Position numbers and translations under genes: made by a program
Part shown: positions 1-10,979 of the stretch, in pieces
Position numbering within the stretch: position 1 is the stretch's first letter
Layout of the letters: the number at the start of each line of letters is the position of its first letter
NCBI GenBank assembly: GCA_016584305.1
Contig: JACEEZ010001691.1
Location: 19,315 to 83,314, forward strand
Direction: 5' to 3'
DNA length: 64,000 nucleotides
Source of the DNA: Chionoecetes opilio
Taxonomy: Eukaryota; Arthropoda; Malacostraca; Decapoda; Majidae
The notes under the pieces: model-generated
Seen by the model: the letters and a program-made list of their open reading frames with translations, nothing else
Told to the model about the DNA's origin: nothing
The model's database searches: none

Positions 1-237
1 AAGCACGCCCCCTCCAGCCCCGCAGAAACCCTCTTGCCCACCCCGCCCCCACAGTACCCATTACAGCAAGTGGTGGCTGATTATTCAACTGGACGGCACA
101 TCTATATCGCCGTCGCGACAGGCTCTCGGGATGGCTCGAAGTGGAGCAACCTGTCAGGCGACGCCACCAGTGCACGCCTCATCACGGTGTTCCGACGATG
201 GTTCAAGCGCTTCGGCATCCCAGAGGAGCTATCGTGT
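1..237 (+). pseudogene. Ty3/gypsy integrase fragment (truncated)
   Basis: The frame is open from the window edge and reads a proline-rich linker (APSSPAETLLPTPPPQYPL), then QQVVADY, then SGDATSARLITVFRRWFKRF and GIPEELSC. This order, with the first core aspartate in ADY and a GIPEEL segment about 45 residues on, is that of the retroviral-type integrase core of Ty3/gypsy retrotransposons, which inserts element cDNA into chromosomes. The segment between the two is shorter than usual, and homology stops abruptly at about 237, before the second catalytic aspartate, where AT-rich sequence begins. The fragment is dead unless the window edge hides a rearrangement. The family call is inference from motif order. 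Confidence 0.7.
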
Positions 238-354
238 ATTCCTAACACAAACACAGTAGTGTTAACACAAAGTTTGTCTGTATTCCTAACACTACTTACC
301 TATAACAGTATCACAACAGTTCATAAAAGCTACTACTCGACTAGTAAAACTATT

Positions 355-608
355 TTGATATACTCTTATAAAAGGAAAAATTTGGTGTGGATTTTCAGGT
401 TTTCAAAAATATAAATAGATATTTTCAGACTTAATATTTGCATAGTTGATATTCTTTATTAATAACACAACTACATATATAAAAGTATATATAAAAAGTA
501 AACTCTGATAGACTCTTATAAAAGGAAAAATTTGTGTTGGATTCTTAGGTGTGGGAGAAATATAAATAGATATTTTCAGACTTAATATTTGCCTAGTTGA
601 TATTCTGT
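355..608. repeat. Direct duplication of a ~98-bp AT-rich unit
   Basis: Two copies (about 355-453 and 508-606) share the string CTTATAAAAGGAAAAATTTG and end GTTGATATTC. A partial third occurs near 914 (CTCTTACAAAAGGAATCC). The TATAAAAG may be a remnant TATA box of an LTR belonging to the upstream integrase fragment; that link is inference. Confidence 0.6.
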
Positions 609-871
609 ATTCCTACCACTACCACTACCACCACCACTACCACTACTTACCTATTGAAAGCACTACCACTACCACTACCACTACTTACCTATGAAAGCAC
701 TACCACTACCACTACCACTACCACTACCACTACCACCACCACTACCACTACTTACCTATGAAAGCACTACCACTACCACTACCACTACTTACCTATGAAA
801 GCACTACCACTACCACTACTTACCTATGAAAGCACTACCACTACCACTACCACTACCACTACTTACCTATG
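609..871. repeat. (CACTAC)n microsatellite with higher-order unit
   Basis: CACTAC hexamers are interrupted at intervals by TTACCTATGAAAG, giving a higher-order repeat of variable length. Any open frame here is a by-product. Confidence 0.9.
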
Positions 872-1415
872 CAAGCATCACAGCCGTGCATACCGCTATC
901 ACTCAGTAAACTATCTGATACACTCTTACAAAAGGAATCCATGGAGAATTAAGCCAAAAATATTCTCCTTCACTGCATATCAAATCATATATTAACAATT
1001 TGTTCCTTCCGTCAAACATCTTTATAATGGCTTTTTATTTACAATATTAACACATTTGTCACTAGCTAACCTTTTGTATGTGTAGAAGAAAGAAAAATTA
1101 CATGAAAATATTTGGCACAAAAAAAATTGCCACTTATAATCATGTTATAAAAAAAATGTTCCTTCTGTCAGACAGCATTAGAGCAGATTTTTTTTATTTA
1201 TTATTAACAAATTTTTTCATTCACTTTTTTTTATTAACTTTTTTATTAACTTAAAAAAAATTAAATTAACTTTTTTTATAACTTTTTTTATTAACTTTTT
1301 TTATTAACTCTTTTATTAACTTTTTTATTAACTTTTTTTATTAACTTTTGTATTAACTTTTTTTAACTTTTTTTTATTAACTTTTTCATTATCAACACTT
1401 TTTTTGTTATTTATA
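872..1415. other. AT-rich non-coding spacer with TTATTAAC-type repeats
   Basis: No gene was seen. From about 1200 to 1400 the sequence is a degenerate run of T-stretches separated by ATTAAC. Confidence 0.6.
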
Positions 1416-1879
1416 TTAACCCCTTGAGGCCCAGAACGTCATTGCCATTGTCATTTGTGTGCCATTAGACGATTTGTAGTGACTATAAGCAATGTTTTAT
1501 AGCTATGACCTGTTTAGTAGCCTTGTCCACTAACTCATTTGCAGTGGTGGGCGCCGTTAATTAAAAAGTTAACTTTGTTAACCGTTAATCAGTTAACCAA
1601 AAAATTTACTTCTATAACCGTTAATTGTTTAAAAATGTAACGGAAGTTATCGATAAACCGTTAACGTAAATTTTTATTATAGGAAAAAAAAAATCAGTTT
1701 TTGCTCTAAAACCACCTAAAAACACCTTTATAAAGTGCCAACACTATAAAATCTGCCTTGATGGGGTTTTTAAGGGCTTTAGAACCCAAAAACTATAGTT
1801 TTTTTGCTTTAGAGTTAAAAAAGGCAGATTTTATAGTTTTAACTCCGATATATATGTCTACATTCACCTAGCGCTTCGT

Positions 1880-2352
1880 GTCCTGGTGGAACGCCGACGT
1901 GAGTTTCGACAGGGGATGCTTGCAGCCTATGTTGATCTCAAGAAGGCGTTTGACTCAGTGCATCGTGAGTCACTGGGATCTTCTGCGACCAAGGGATTCC
2001 TGCAAGGACTATTGGTTTGATAACTGGTCTGTATTCTGGGACTGAGAGTGCTGTGAAGTGTGGGGCAGGTGTATCCAGCTTCTTTCCTGTGAATACAGGA
2101 GTGAGGCAAGGGTGCGTCCTTGCCCCATCACTTTTCAACGCTTGTATGGACTGGGTATTGGACAAGGTTGTAGATCAAAGTGATTGTGGAGCATCCGTCG
2201 GCAACACCAAGATCACTGATCTTGTTTTTGCCGATGATGCAGTAATCTTTGCTGAGTCGCTGGAGGTCCTGGTGATGGCTCTCGAGGCGCTGCACGAGGA
2301 GGCAAAGCCTTTGGGACTTGAGGTCTCCTGGCTCAAAACCAAGGTCCAGGTA
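1880..2352 (+). pseudogene. Reverse transcriptase domain (LINE copy 1)
   Basis: RT motifs appear in order: AAYVDLKKAFDSVH (motif A, first aspartate), then VRQGCVLAPSLFNACMDWVL (motif B region), then LVFADDAVIFAE (catalytic FADD, motif C). Reverse transcriptase copies the element RNA at the nicked target. A frame change between AFDSVHRES and the downstream part means no intact protein. The fingers and endonuclease are missing here but present in the second copy at 25.7-27.9 kb. The domain breaks off at 2352 where the Tigger-type element entered. Confidence 0.85.
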
Positions 2353-2404
2353 CACTAAACCCTTCATGTTCGCGGGCTTAAGGCTCGTGGATTTGATACT
2401 CGCG

Positions 2405-2450
2405 GGTTTTCAACCCCCCCCCCCCCCTTTTTTTTAATTTTTTTTTTTTA

Positions 2451-2490
<40 letters not shown>

Positions 2491-2507
2491 TATTTTTTTT
2501 TTTTTTA
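2405..2507. repeat. Homopolymer and (ATT)n low-complexity block
   Basis: A run of C, then T, then (ATT)n, then T again, inside the Tigger-type element. Confidence 0.95.
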
Positions 2508-2519
2508 CTCCCTCCCAAT

Positions 2520-3140
2520 TGCTTGCTCTCTACAGGGGCCTTATCCGCCATGTATGGAGTATGTCTCACATGTTTGGGGAGGATCCACTCATACAGCTCT
2601 CCTAAACAGGGTTGAGTCAAAAGCTTTTCGTCTCATCAACTCTTCTCCTCTGACTGACTGTCTTCAATCTTTAAATCACCGTCGTAATGTTGCTTCTCTT
2701 GCTCTCTTCTACCGTTACTTTCATGCTCACTGCTCTTCTGAACTTGCTAACTGCTCTTCTGAACTTGCTAACTGCATGCCTCCCCCACTCCCGCAGCCTC
2801 GCTGCACAAGACTTTCTACTCATTCTCATCCCTATTCTGTCCATCTTCCTAATGCAAGAGTTAATCAGTATCTTTACTCTTTCATCCCTTTCACTGGTAA
2901 ACTCTGGAACTCTCTTCCTGTTTCTATTTTTCCACTTTCCTATGACTTAAATCTTTTCAAAAGAAGAGTAACAAGACACCTCCCGAACTAAATTGGCCTA
3001 CCCCTCTGTTTTTATTTTATTCTCTTACTGTCTTCTTTATAGGGACTGGCAACTAAGCGGGCTTTGTGTTACCCATTTTTGTTGTGCCCTTGGCCAGTTC
3101 CTTGTGATGTAAAAAAAAGAAAAAGAAAAAAAAAAAGGGG
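2520..3140 (+). pseudogene. 3' end of a second LINE family (LINE-2nd)
   Basis: Open frame 2554-2991 encodes the C-terminal tail of an APE-type LINE polyprotein: FRLINSSPLTDCLQSLNHRR, then LASLALFYRYFHAHCSSEL-like sequence, then FTGKLWNSLPVSIFP and LNLFKRRVTRHLPN. This is the tail that usually follows reverse transcriptase in CR1/Jockey-like elements. It contains a small internal repeat (SELANCSSELANC). The 3' UTR includes ATAGGGACTGGCAACTAAGC and ends in an A-rich tail near 3110-3140. The same 3' end recurs at 49053-49283, also inside a Tigger-type element. Clade is inference. Confidence 0.75.
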
Positions 3141-3231
3141 TAAATGAATGACTAATGTCATGCTCGCGGATTTACGCTAATCGCGGGTGTCTCTGTTCCC
3201 TAACCCCCGCGAACATGAAGGGTTTATTGTA

Positions 3232-3918
3232 TTTGGAGACTGACTAGATGAAGCAGTACAGTCTGTTCATGCGTGTGGCGAGGACATTGAGATCTTGGAA
3301 AGTTTTACATACCTTGGTAGCGCAATCCATAATGACGGCGGGTCACGTCAAGAAGTCTTACGGCGGATTGGCATAGCCCACGGTGTTATGGACTCGCTCA
3401 GCGGGAGTATTTGGCGTTGTCGGTACCTGTGCAGGAGGACAAAGATCCGGATCTTCAAGTCGCTTGTGATCCCTGTCTTACTCTATGGTTGTGAGACATG
3501 GACACTAAATAGTGACTTGAAGAGACGAATCAATGCCTTTGGTAATAAGTGTCTTCGCAGAATCATGGGGTATCGCTGGGATGATTACGTGTCAAATCAG
3601 CGATTGCACCGTGAGACTGAATCGAGGCCCATTACCTGCATAGTCCGTCAGCGCCCACTTGGGCTATATGGGCATGTGGCACGCTACCCTGAAACCGATC
3701 CTTCCCATCGGGTTGTATCTGTAAGAGACAATCCGGCGTGGAGGAGGCCAAGGGGGCGCCCACAAGGCTCCTGGCTGGGGCAAGTTGATGTTTCTTGTCG
3801 AGAGCTGCTTGGTATGGGAAAGGAGCCTGCATGGGAACTCGCGCGTGGTGACCCCCGGGAGTGGCGTCGTAGGGTGGGCGAGGCGACGCGCCCCCCGGCG
3901 TATGCCCCCAATGATTGA
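3232..3918 (+). pseudogene. LINE copy 1 polyprotein C-terminus
   Basis: Downstream of the Tigger-type insertion the LINE frame resumes: MESFTYLGSAIHNDGG, PVLLYGCETWTLNSDLKR, LRRIMGYRWDDYVSNQRL, GLYGHVARYPETDPSHRV. These are the hallmark post-RT segments (YLGS, LYGCETWT, LRRI-GYRW, GHVAR) of this type of non-LTR retrotransposon. About 207 codons are open from 3295 to the stop at 3916-3918, just before the TGAT tail. The function of this tail in retrotransposition is poorly defined. It is inactive here because the upstream domain is separated. Confidence 0.85.
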
Positions 3919-4647
3919 TTGATTGATTCACCTAGAATAATGATATTTCATAGCATACCAAGCAGTAATGAGTGAGCCTGGAGACTTACTGCCTCTCCTA
4001 ACAGCAGTCCCGAACAGGCGTGGGGGAACCAGACCTATATTTTACCATTAGTTATGTGTTTTGCTAAACGTTTTTATGAAATTTTTGGGTTAGCGGACTT
4101 GAGTTAACAACGGAAGTTAATTAGTCCGATAATGATTTCCAAAGTTAACTTAAAAGTTAAATCGTTAACGAAAATGTTAACTTGGTTAATTAAGGATTAA
4201 CGGCTTAACGGTTTGGTGCCACCTTGGCTCATTGGGTACATTTAGTGACTTCTCGTACAGACAATTTTTATATAGCCAAGGCAAGATCTGGGCATGAAGG
4301 GGTTAACACTTTTTCTTACTAGCCAACCTACTGTAAATAGCCGCCCTTATTTCTGTGTCACATTTCACTAGCGTACCTTTAGTAATCTTTGCCAGACTTG
4401 ATGGAGAACACACAGACAGACAGGAAAGAATACTCTGGTGTAGATGTGATAAATAGTCTTAAGTCCGGTGTCCATCTCTTGCTTGTAATGCTCTTTGAGA
4501 CACTACTACCCGAGCTGCTGCTGTGGCCGTCACTTTGTGTGTCGAATGTCTGGCATATCAGATTATGACACGGTAATGTGATGTCTATAAAATTACTTCC
4601 TAAGACATTACTAGACATTTGTTTCATACTGATATTACTAGAATTTG

Positions 4648-4779
4648 TCTCTTTGCATACATGTTACTAGAATTAATTGCCTCTTTCGAACAAATCACAC
4701 TAGATCTTGCCTCTTTGCATACATGTTACTAGAATTAATTGCCTCTTTCGAACAAATCACACTAGATCTTGCCTCTTTG
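4648..4779. repeat. 66-bp tandem duplication
   Basis: Two near-identical units, each containing GCATACATGTTACTAGAATT and CTCTTTCGAACAAATCACAC. The paralogue near 13300 has a single unit. Confidence 0.8.
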
Positions 4780-5639
4780 CAACATCACTAAATAACGTGC
4801 CTTTCGGGAAAACCCAAACAACCAAGGTCGCCTCTTTCCCTCAGCTGGAATTAAAATTCCGCACTCGACTCACATAACTCTTGCTCTATAACAATTGACT
4901 AATTATTGCATTTCACAAAACATAACTTGCCTTTAAACATGTTCATTTTGGCTTCTTTCCAATCACCAGATCGGTTGCAACATTACGTATGCCTCTTGAC
5001 AATCACTGCTTGCCCTGCATAAGCTACTAGAAGCCTCTTAACAAACACACAGTGTCTTTCAGGACAGATTTAATATATAACTCTTTTGTATTAAGGCAAG
5101 TCGCTTGAGGCTGGAAGATACGGATGACCCAGCATACTTGGGTACCATAACTGGATGGTCTGCTGTAGCCTCCAAGAAGATGCATTCATAACTGTGTCAT
5201 TTCTCATTCTCCTTCTCCTGAAGAAGGATCCTTTATGTGAAGCCCAAGGAACTTAAGAAGCATTTAAACATACAGTGAGTTGCCAGGGGAAAGTTAATAT
5301 ATATTTTCATTCACGTGGTTGAGTCATAAAAAGAATAGCATATTACCAAACTGGAGTTCTATTAAGAAAGAGTATAACACTACATGTAAAGAAGTTTGTG
5401 TAGCAAAACGAACCAAATTAGGTTTCAATGAATCAGTGATAAAAACATGTAAAATATAGCTTCACTGAATTAATTAAAATATATTGCTCAAAAGGGTACT
5501 AATACAAACACATTAAAGGATTTGTTGATCTGTGCTCTAAACTTCTGCCCTTCAATGGAATCATGTTCTGTTGCTTGTCATACATTTAAATTTTTTTTAT
5601 GTTATTCTGCGCTCACTGGCTTTTTGCTTTATTTGGTGA

Positions 5640-5775
5640 GGTTTGTTTCCGAGAACTTTAACGTCCTGTAACTTAGGCAGTCTGTCCCTGTCATGTGGTG
5701 GTTGATCAGTGCGCTGGTAATCTTGTTGTGCTCGCTAACCTTCTTGCACTTGCTATCCTCAACTGTGTCCCGACC
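5640..5775 (-). other. Strongly conserved core of the duplication (possible exon)
   Basis: This block is nearly identical to 14318-14465 while its surroundings are much more diverged. On the minus strand one frame reads SEHNKITSALINHHMTGTDC, open across both copies. No clear GT/AG boundaries were found and I do not recognise the peptide, so it may be a coding remnant or simply a conserved part of an unknown transposon. Confidence 0.35.
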
Positions 5776-6061
5776 TCTCTGCTTGAGTCCACAAGGGGTA
5801 AAGCTNAACTGAGGTGCGGAAGAGTGGACAACAGCGTATCACACTGACTGAGCATGAGGAGGAGGACAGGCGTTCAGGCGCACCTCAGGAGTCCCAGGCG
5901 CCCCTGACACTGCCTCACTGCTCTACCAAGCACACTAAAACTGAGGTCGCGGAAGGTGAGCAAAACTGAGAATTCTACATTATTACAGGGAAATGATGCA
6001 GAATGATGAAATAGCGTGAACGAGAGAGCAGTAAACACATTCCCTTGGTGGGTGTGGCAGT

Positions 6062-6249
6062 ACCTACATCTATACCTGCAGCCCCAGAGGCCAAAGGGCA
6101 CACATTCAGCTTCCTTCCCCTGCCCCCAGACCCCAGCAACCACACCTGCCTCCCCATACAGGTGGACGGGGGGGGGGGGGGGGCTTTCATCCTCAGCCAG
6201 AACCGACGACAAGTCAAGTGGAGGACCAGGGAGTGTAGTCAAGAACCTG
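6062..6249 (+). CDS. Possible unrecognised coding exon
   Basis: A plus-strand frame reads GHTFSFLPLPPDPSNHTCLP, then a glycine run from a G14 homopolymer, then AFILSQNRRQVKWRTRECS. It ends at a strong donor-like GTAAGTG at 6251 after CAAGAACCTGAT. Possible acceptors end at CAG near 6060 and 6082. The amino-acid composition looks protein-like, but no family is recognised and the G-run makes the frame uncertain. It stands alone on the plus strand between transposons. Confidence 0.3.
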
Positions 6250-6278
6250 ATGTAAGTGTTTGATTGCTCTTTATATTT

Positions 6279-6450
6279 GAGGCGCTTATTTCAGAAAGTT
6301 GATAAGTGCCATCAATAAAAAACATAAGAAAAGGTCTTCAAAATGTTTCAATGTTCAAAATGTCATATCTTTTGAACATTGAAACATTTTGAAGCCATTT
6401 TTTTAGTTTTTTATTGATGGCATTTATTGACTTTCTGAAATAAGCGCCTC
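6279..6450. mobile_element. Foldback MITE, DUF7869-transposon type termini
   Basis: The whole 172 bp is a near-palindrome: GAGGCGCTTATTTCAGAAAG at the left, and its inverse CTTTCTGAAATAAGCGCCTC at the right, with arms meeting at about 6367. Termini share the layout GAGGCGC-7N-AGAAAG-4/5N-TAAGNGCCAT with the 4.9-kb transposon that begins 11 bp later, so it is probably a derivative of that family. Confidence 0.85.
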
Positions 6451-7088
6451 ATATATAATTGAGGCGCCGCGTGTAGAAAGGGGGCTAAGCGCCATTTTCA
6501 AAAAGCTGAGAAAATCGCCTTCAAAGTTTGGCGATTTTCAAAACAGTGCCATTTCAAAACGGTTCGATAGATTTTCATGAAACTTTCACCAAAGCATATT
6601 CAAACAGTGGTATAACAGTGGGTAATACAGCAATAATTTTAAAAGTGCTCCTTTAAGTGTTAAGTGCACTTCAGCAAAAATATCCACTTCAAAAAGTTGC
6701 AAAAATGACCAAAAAGGTACCCAAACACCAAATAAACCAATAAAAATGTCAAAATTTTAGTGTTTCAAGTAATTCATACCATTTCCCAATATTCCAGAAC
6801 CATTGGTCCTACTTCAGGTAAGTAAAAAAAAGTGTAACAGTAGAAAAGCATTTGTTAGCACCTTTTACAACAGTATTATACCACAAAAATAAACATAAAA
6901 ACGGCTAATGTTAAAATTTCTGATAAGGTAAAAAGAAAAGACGATGTTTGATTATTGTGTCGTCTGCTTTGTTCTTTTTTTTTATTTTTTTTTACATCTA
7001 CCGACGTGTCCGCGCTGACGGTAGCCGTGTGACAGGAACATACTCCATGATGACATCCTCGGGATCGTCGACGTCTTCTTCATCACTG

Positions 7089-9398
7089 TCATGTCTTGTG
7101 CTTGGGGAGGCTTTGGCCCTGCGAGGTGAACACATTCTCCAGCCAGGCACGACCACGGTTGTCCAACAGGTTGAACAGCAGACGGAGATCCCGTAGTTTG
7201 GCTGGGGCCAGCCTCACACTAGCAGCATACTTTAGTGGGAAGTCCTCGTTGGCCAAATTGAAGAGTTGGGCTTGGTAGGGTGACCTGCCGGGCATCAGCC
7301 GCACTCGCTTATCAACCCCATCCGTCTCCTCGTCGAAGTTATACGTGTTCTTCATCACATAGCCCTCCGGGTACTGGGCATCGACGACGAGCTGCCGGGC
7401 CTTAGCAAACCCAACAGATTGGGTACGACGCAAAGTGCAGGCGGACTTCAACGCGCGGAGATCATAAAAATCAGTCCTCTCCATGACAGTTACATTATTC
7501 TCCTCCCCAACTGCCTTTCGGATGATCCTGAGGTAATCAGTTGGAGAGTAGATGTGGCGACATTTGCGTATTTTCTTCTCAATATGGCCAAATGCCCTGT
7601 CACACGGTAGGAAGGAGTGGCCCGGAACCATGAACACCAACTCCACCTTGTCCAGAGTTAGCGCGTGAATGAGACGGAGGGCCATGACGACAATGTTGCT
7701 GTTCTTATTTTGACCGGCACAATTATCGCAAAATATCCTGAGGCGCTTGAATTGGTTGCCAGGGTCGGTAAGCTCAGATTCAAGCCACTTCAAGATGCAG
7801 CTACCAATTTTGTCAGAGCCCCTCCTTGCCGTCATCTCCTGCCAAACATACATGTTGCCTTTTTTCTTGTTTAAGTCGTAGACACAGAAGTTGTAAATCC
7901 ACATCTTCCGCTTATAATAGGCAAACCTGTATGCAGACGAGGACAAGGGAGGGTCTGCTGGAGATCAATGCAAATAGTCCGGAGCTGTGAGTCAGGGGGG
8001 GCCACACGACTCTCCTTTTCTGCCGACGATAACAGCTGCTGTACCTCCTCTGCGAGCTTCTGGTGGTCCTCCAGGGTTTTGATGTCGGCATCAACATTAA
8101 CTTCCTGCGTCTCCTTATGCGCAATGGTCGACTTTAGGAGCTCACAACGGTTGCAGAGATCTGTCTTTGGGGGCCTAAATACAATGTTGTAGTCCCTCGT
8201 GAACACAGTCCTGTAAAATCTGGGACTAACGCACCCTTCCCCTGTGTAAGTGGTCTCCATCCACTGGACATAATTTGCATGCAATTCCGTTATTGTTAGG
8301 CCAGTCTCCAAATATCGGGTGTGCGGGCTATGGGCCCGTGAATAATGGCTTGCAGTTACCACTAGATTGCCAATATGTTCATGAACGTGGTCCAAGGGTG
8401 GACCAACAATACTTTTGGAGTTACCCGTCCGCCCCCTTCGGTCCTGGGTGGGTGTTCCTGTTGGGGATAAAATCCGCTTGCCCATGAGGCATCTGTAACT
8501 TCTTCCGGGTAATGCCATGAAGGGACATGAAGGCACTACGACACACACGGGTCTCTGTGTACCGCAGCTTCACATAGTACTCATAGGTCCTGCTTCTACG
8601 ACTGTGTTCCCGCATCGTCCGCTTCCTCTTGATGGCAACTTCTTTTATCAGGGATTGTAGGTGCTGGTTCTGCTTGTCATAGTCGCCTATGTCCCAGAAC
8701 GATTTGAAGATTTGTGTGGCAGCCTCTTGACCCAGCTTAGTGAAGCAGCCGTCGTCACAGGGAGGTCCTAAAGTCTTCGCCTGCATCATTGTCTTCGTTT
8801 TGTAACTCTGGTAGGCTTGACCTAAGTTCCTCCTCTTCTTAGCCGTACAAACAACCCACTGTGCTGATTTTGCCTCACGCTTCCTGCCTTTTTTGGGCAC
8901 ACGAGTTATTTCGACTCCGTCGGCAGCAGCCTCTTCGTCACTGTGACTTTCCCTTACATCGGCTTCGTCAGTTTCAGTGGTAGCTGTAGGAGCCTCAGCA
9001 CTGGGACCTGGCAGGACGTCTTCTGTGGGACTACCGGTAGGGACATTGGCACTCGTGTCGGCTCCACTGGTGCCAGCGACATCGTCACTGTCACCACGTT
9101 CCCCACTCAGGAATCCCTGTAGAAAGCCTTCATGGTCAAAGCCTTCAAAGTCCACGTCATGATCACTTGGCTCTAGACGAGTGTGTACCATTGCCGGCTG
9201 AAGTTCGATGAACTCGTCTAGGTCATCATCTGAATGACGACCACCATCCTCCGAAGCCGACGTATCACCATGTTCGGAGGGCAGTGGAAGGAATCGACTT
9301 TGCCGTGCAGGCATGGCTCCATGAAAGGCATCACAGCGGAATGATGTGGGATCAGCTACACTTGGCACTTCATCGCCGACTGCCTCGGTGTCTGTCAT
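7089..9398 (-). pseudogene. DUF7869-like transposase, two frameshifts
   Basis: Three overlapping minus-strand frames make one protein of about 760 residues. The likely start is MTDTEAVGDEVPS at 9398, 15 nt after a TTTTGCAG acceptor-like site, implying a 5' leader intron. The N-terminal third is acidic and disordered, with a basic KKGRKREAK patch. The middle has TRVCRSAFMSLHGI, FRPPKTDLCNRCELLKS (zinc-binding-like CNRC) and a helical linker. The C-terminal core has ICIDLQQTLPCP, FCDNCAGQNKN and VPGHSFLPCDRAFGHIEKK, a signature of proteins annotated with DUF7869, thought to be DDE-type transposases; the aspartates in IDLQQ and CDNCAGQNKN are candidate catalytic residues. Frame changes near 8425-8540 and about 7925 would be one-base events; they could be assembly error. 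It ends QGQSLPKHKT. Confidence 0.8.
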
Positions 9399-9461
9399 GA
9401 TGCCAAAACGTACCTGCAAAATATTCCTAATATTAGTAAACTGAAAACAAGCAATCGTCAT

Positions 9462-10970
9462 GCACAGTAAAACACTAGGTTGAAGTTAACCACCGTATTA
9501 CATCTTCATTAGAAAAGTATTTTGTAACACTATCTGATTGAGGAGAAAATAGGGAATTACAGTATAATACAGCACATTAACCAACCTCAAAGTTTTAATC
9601 AAGGTTATAAAGGTTAGGTTACCTTTTTCACAATTTTTTTGTTATTCCACTAACCTATTTTCTACCATAAAAAAAACAAACAATGGGAATGCACTGGTTT
9701 TTTACCATAATCAAATTTTTATAAAAATAACATGCATATTTTCTTGACGGTTAAAAACTTTTTATAAGACCATCAAAATGTTTTTTTACCGTACAAATAT
9801 TAATTATATTTTTTATAACAACATTACAACGTTTTTTCACCCGAAAAATGTTTTTAAAAATTACATGACCCTATTTTCTACCGTAAAAAAAAATCATACT
9901 GGCAATACACTGGTTTTTTAACATTAAAAAAATTGGTAAAAAGAGCATGCCTACTTTTTTTACGGTGTAAAACATTTTATAAGACCTTTCTCATCTTTCT
10001 CATCTCATCAGAATCTTTCTAAGATTTTCTCAAGAACTACTGGCCATATGAAAATTCTAATGGTAGCGTTGGAATCCTCATAAAATTCCGCTCTTATTGG
10101 CATATAAGCCATACAAAGTTGACTCAGGAAATATCGAGCTACGAAGTGGTGAACGTAAATATTTCTTATTTCTCTTTACTCAATGTTTTTTCTAAGTCGT
10201 TAAACTCCGCTATTTACATGTATTTCTTGTTATTTTTGTCTTTCATAAGGCAGAATAATATCTTGCGAAACCAACGATATAATTTTATAATAATGCCAGG
10301 AAAAAAGAATAATCGTGGTTGAAATTGATAACATAACCAAAACATTCGCCGCAGAGTCGGCTATTACGCGCAGCCTCGTAGAGAGCCCCAGACTGATGTC
10401 GCAGTGGCCGAAAAAACTTATTAAACTTTTCGTGCGTGAAAGGGTTAACCTATTTTCTACCATAAAATGAATCACAGGGCCATCGCCGAAGGCATTTTAC
10501 GAACACTTTACCACCCAGTAAACCACTTACCGTCTCATAAATGTTTCCAAAACGTCCCAGTACACTGTGTTTAATAATAAAATCATAGATTTCACCTCGG
10601 TAATAGACAGTAAAGCACAATTCTTGGACATTAATGAGGGTGACGCTTTAATGAAGATGAGCTTCAGCTACGCACCTACTCATTGATGAAACTTGCAAGC
10701 AGCACTCCTCGGGCCTCCCCCTACTCCACACAGGCCCCATGTCCCCTCTAGTATTGGTCATGTGTGGTATATTGTGGTCTATTGTGGTCTATTATGGTCA
10801 TGCGCCTTAGCGTCAAACCGACACACCACCACTTTTCCCCATCAATATGCACTAATACCATATGAAAACTTATACCAAAACCTTCCTGCCGATGTCTATT
10901 ATTATAAAAAGGATTTATGCAGATTTACTTACTTCTTTGGGAGAAATTTGGAGAAATTAGCGCAAGTATA
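9462..10970 (-). other. AT-rich leader/intron of the DUF7869 transposon
   Basis: Non-coding. It lies between the promoter-like block and the transposase start. It contains recurring motifs such as ACCTATTTTCTACC (at about 9651, 9867 and 10446) and poly-T stretches. An acceptor-like TTTTGCAG is at its downstream end. No other gene was seen. Confidence 0.55.
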
Positions 10971-10979
10971 GCAGGAGAC

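Larger units (their letters stand above)
2353..3229. mobile_element. Tigger/pogo-type non-autonomous element in LINE
   Basis: Terminal inverted repeats of about 24 bp: CACTAAACCCTTCATGTTCG at the left; the right end, inverted, reads CAATAAACCCTTCATGTTCG. Both are flanked by TA (2351-2352, 3230-3231). TA duplication and a C-A-N-T-A-A-A-C-C-C terminus fit the Tc1/mariner-pogo (Tigger) group. The second LINE copy lacks the insert at this point (about 27546), confirming the boundaries. Confidence 0.85.
1872..3925 (+). mobile_element. LINE-1st family, copy 1, 5'-truncated with TSD
   Basis: This is an APE-type non-LTR retrotransposon, truncated at its 5' end within the reverse transcriptase. It is bounded by the perfect 10-bp target duplication ATTCACCTAG (1862-1871 and 3926-3935). 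The 3' end is a short TGAT tandem rather than poly(A), as in RTE-like and some CR1-like clades. A paralogous empty site at about 12530-12560 reads straight through. A Tigger-type element (2353-3229) interrupts it. The clade is not resolved. Confidence 0.85.
1542..4227. mobile_element. hAT-type element carrying a LINE insertion
   Basis: The left end CAGTGGTGGGCGCCGTTAAT has an inverted counterpart at the right end (ATTAACGG...GGTTTGGTGCCACC). CAGTGG-type termini and an imperfect 8-bp target duplication (CTCATTTG at 1534-1541, CTCATTGG at 4228-4235) fit hAT. Internal sequence is rich in GTTAAC. No transposase remains, so it is non-autonomous. The comparable site in the MITE at 28.5 kb lacks this insert. 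Confidence 0.7.
1416..4306. mobile_element. TTAA-flanked MITE (piggyBac-like), interrupted
   Basis: The outer ends read TTAACCCCTTGAGGCCCAGA at 1416 and, inverted, TTAACCCCTTCATGCCCAGA ending at 4306. The TTAA sites and CCC termini suggest a piggyBac-type non-autonomous element. An uninterrupted 216-bp copy lies at 28386-28601, and the right end of a third ends at 12960. The nearly 3 kb length here comes from the hAT insertion at 1542-4227. Superfamily assignment is inference from termini. Confidence 0.75.
3945..5800. repeat. Segmental duplication, copy 1
   Basis: This aligns with 12540-14480 as a diverged direct copy, including GCATACCAAG, GGTTAATTAAGGATTAACGG, GTGTAGATGTGATAAATAGT and, most strongly, about 5640-5770. 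The first ~360 bases are the hAT and MITE right ends described separately. No complete gene is evident. Within it 4648-4779 is a 66-bp tandem duplication. Confidence 0.75.

Noticed and set aside
2554..2991. Independent host gene of 145 codons
   Set aside because: The peptide is the tail of an APE-type LINE, its 3' end recurs at 49 kb, and it lies inside a Tigger-type element.
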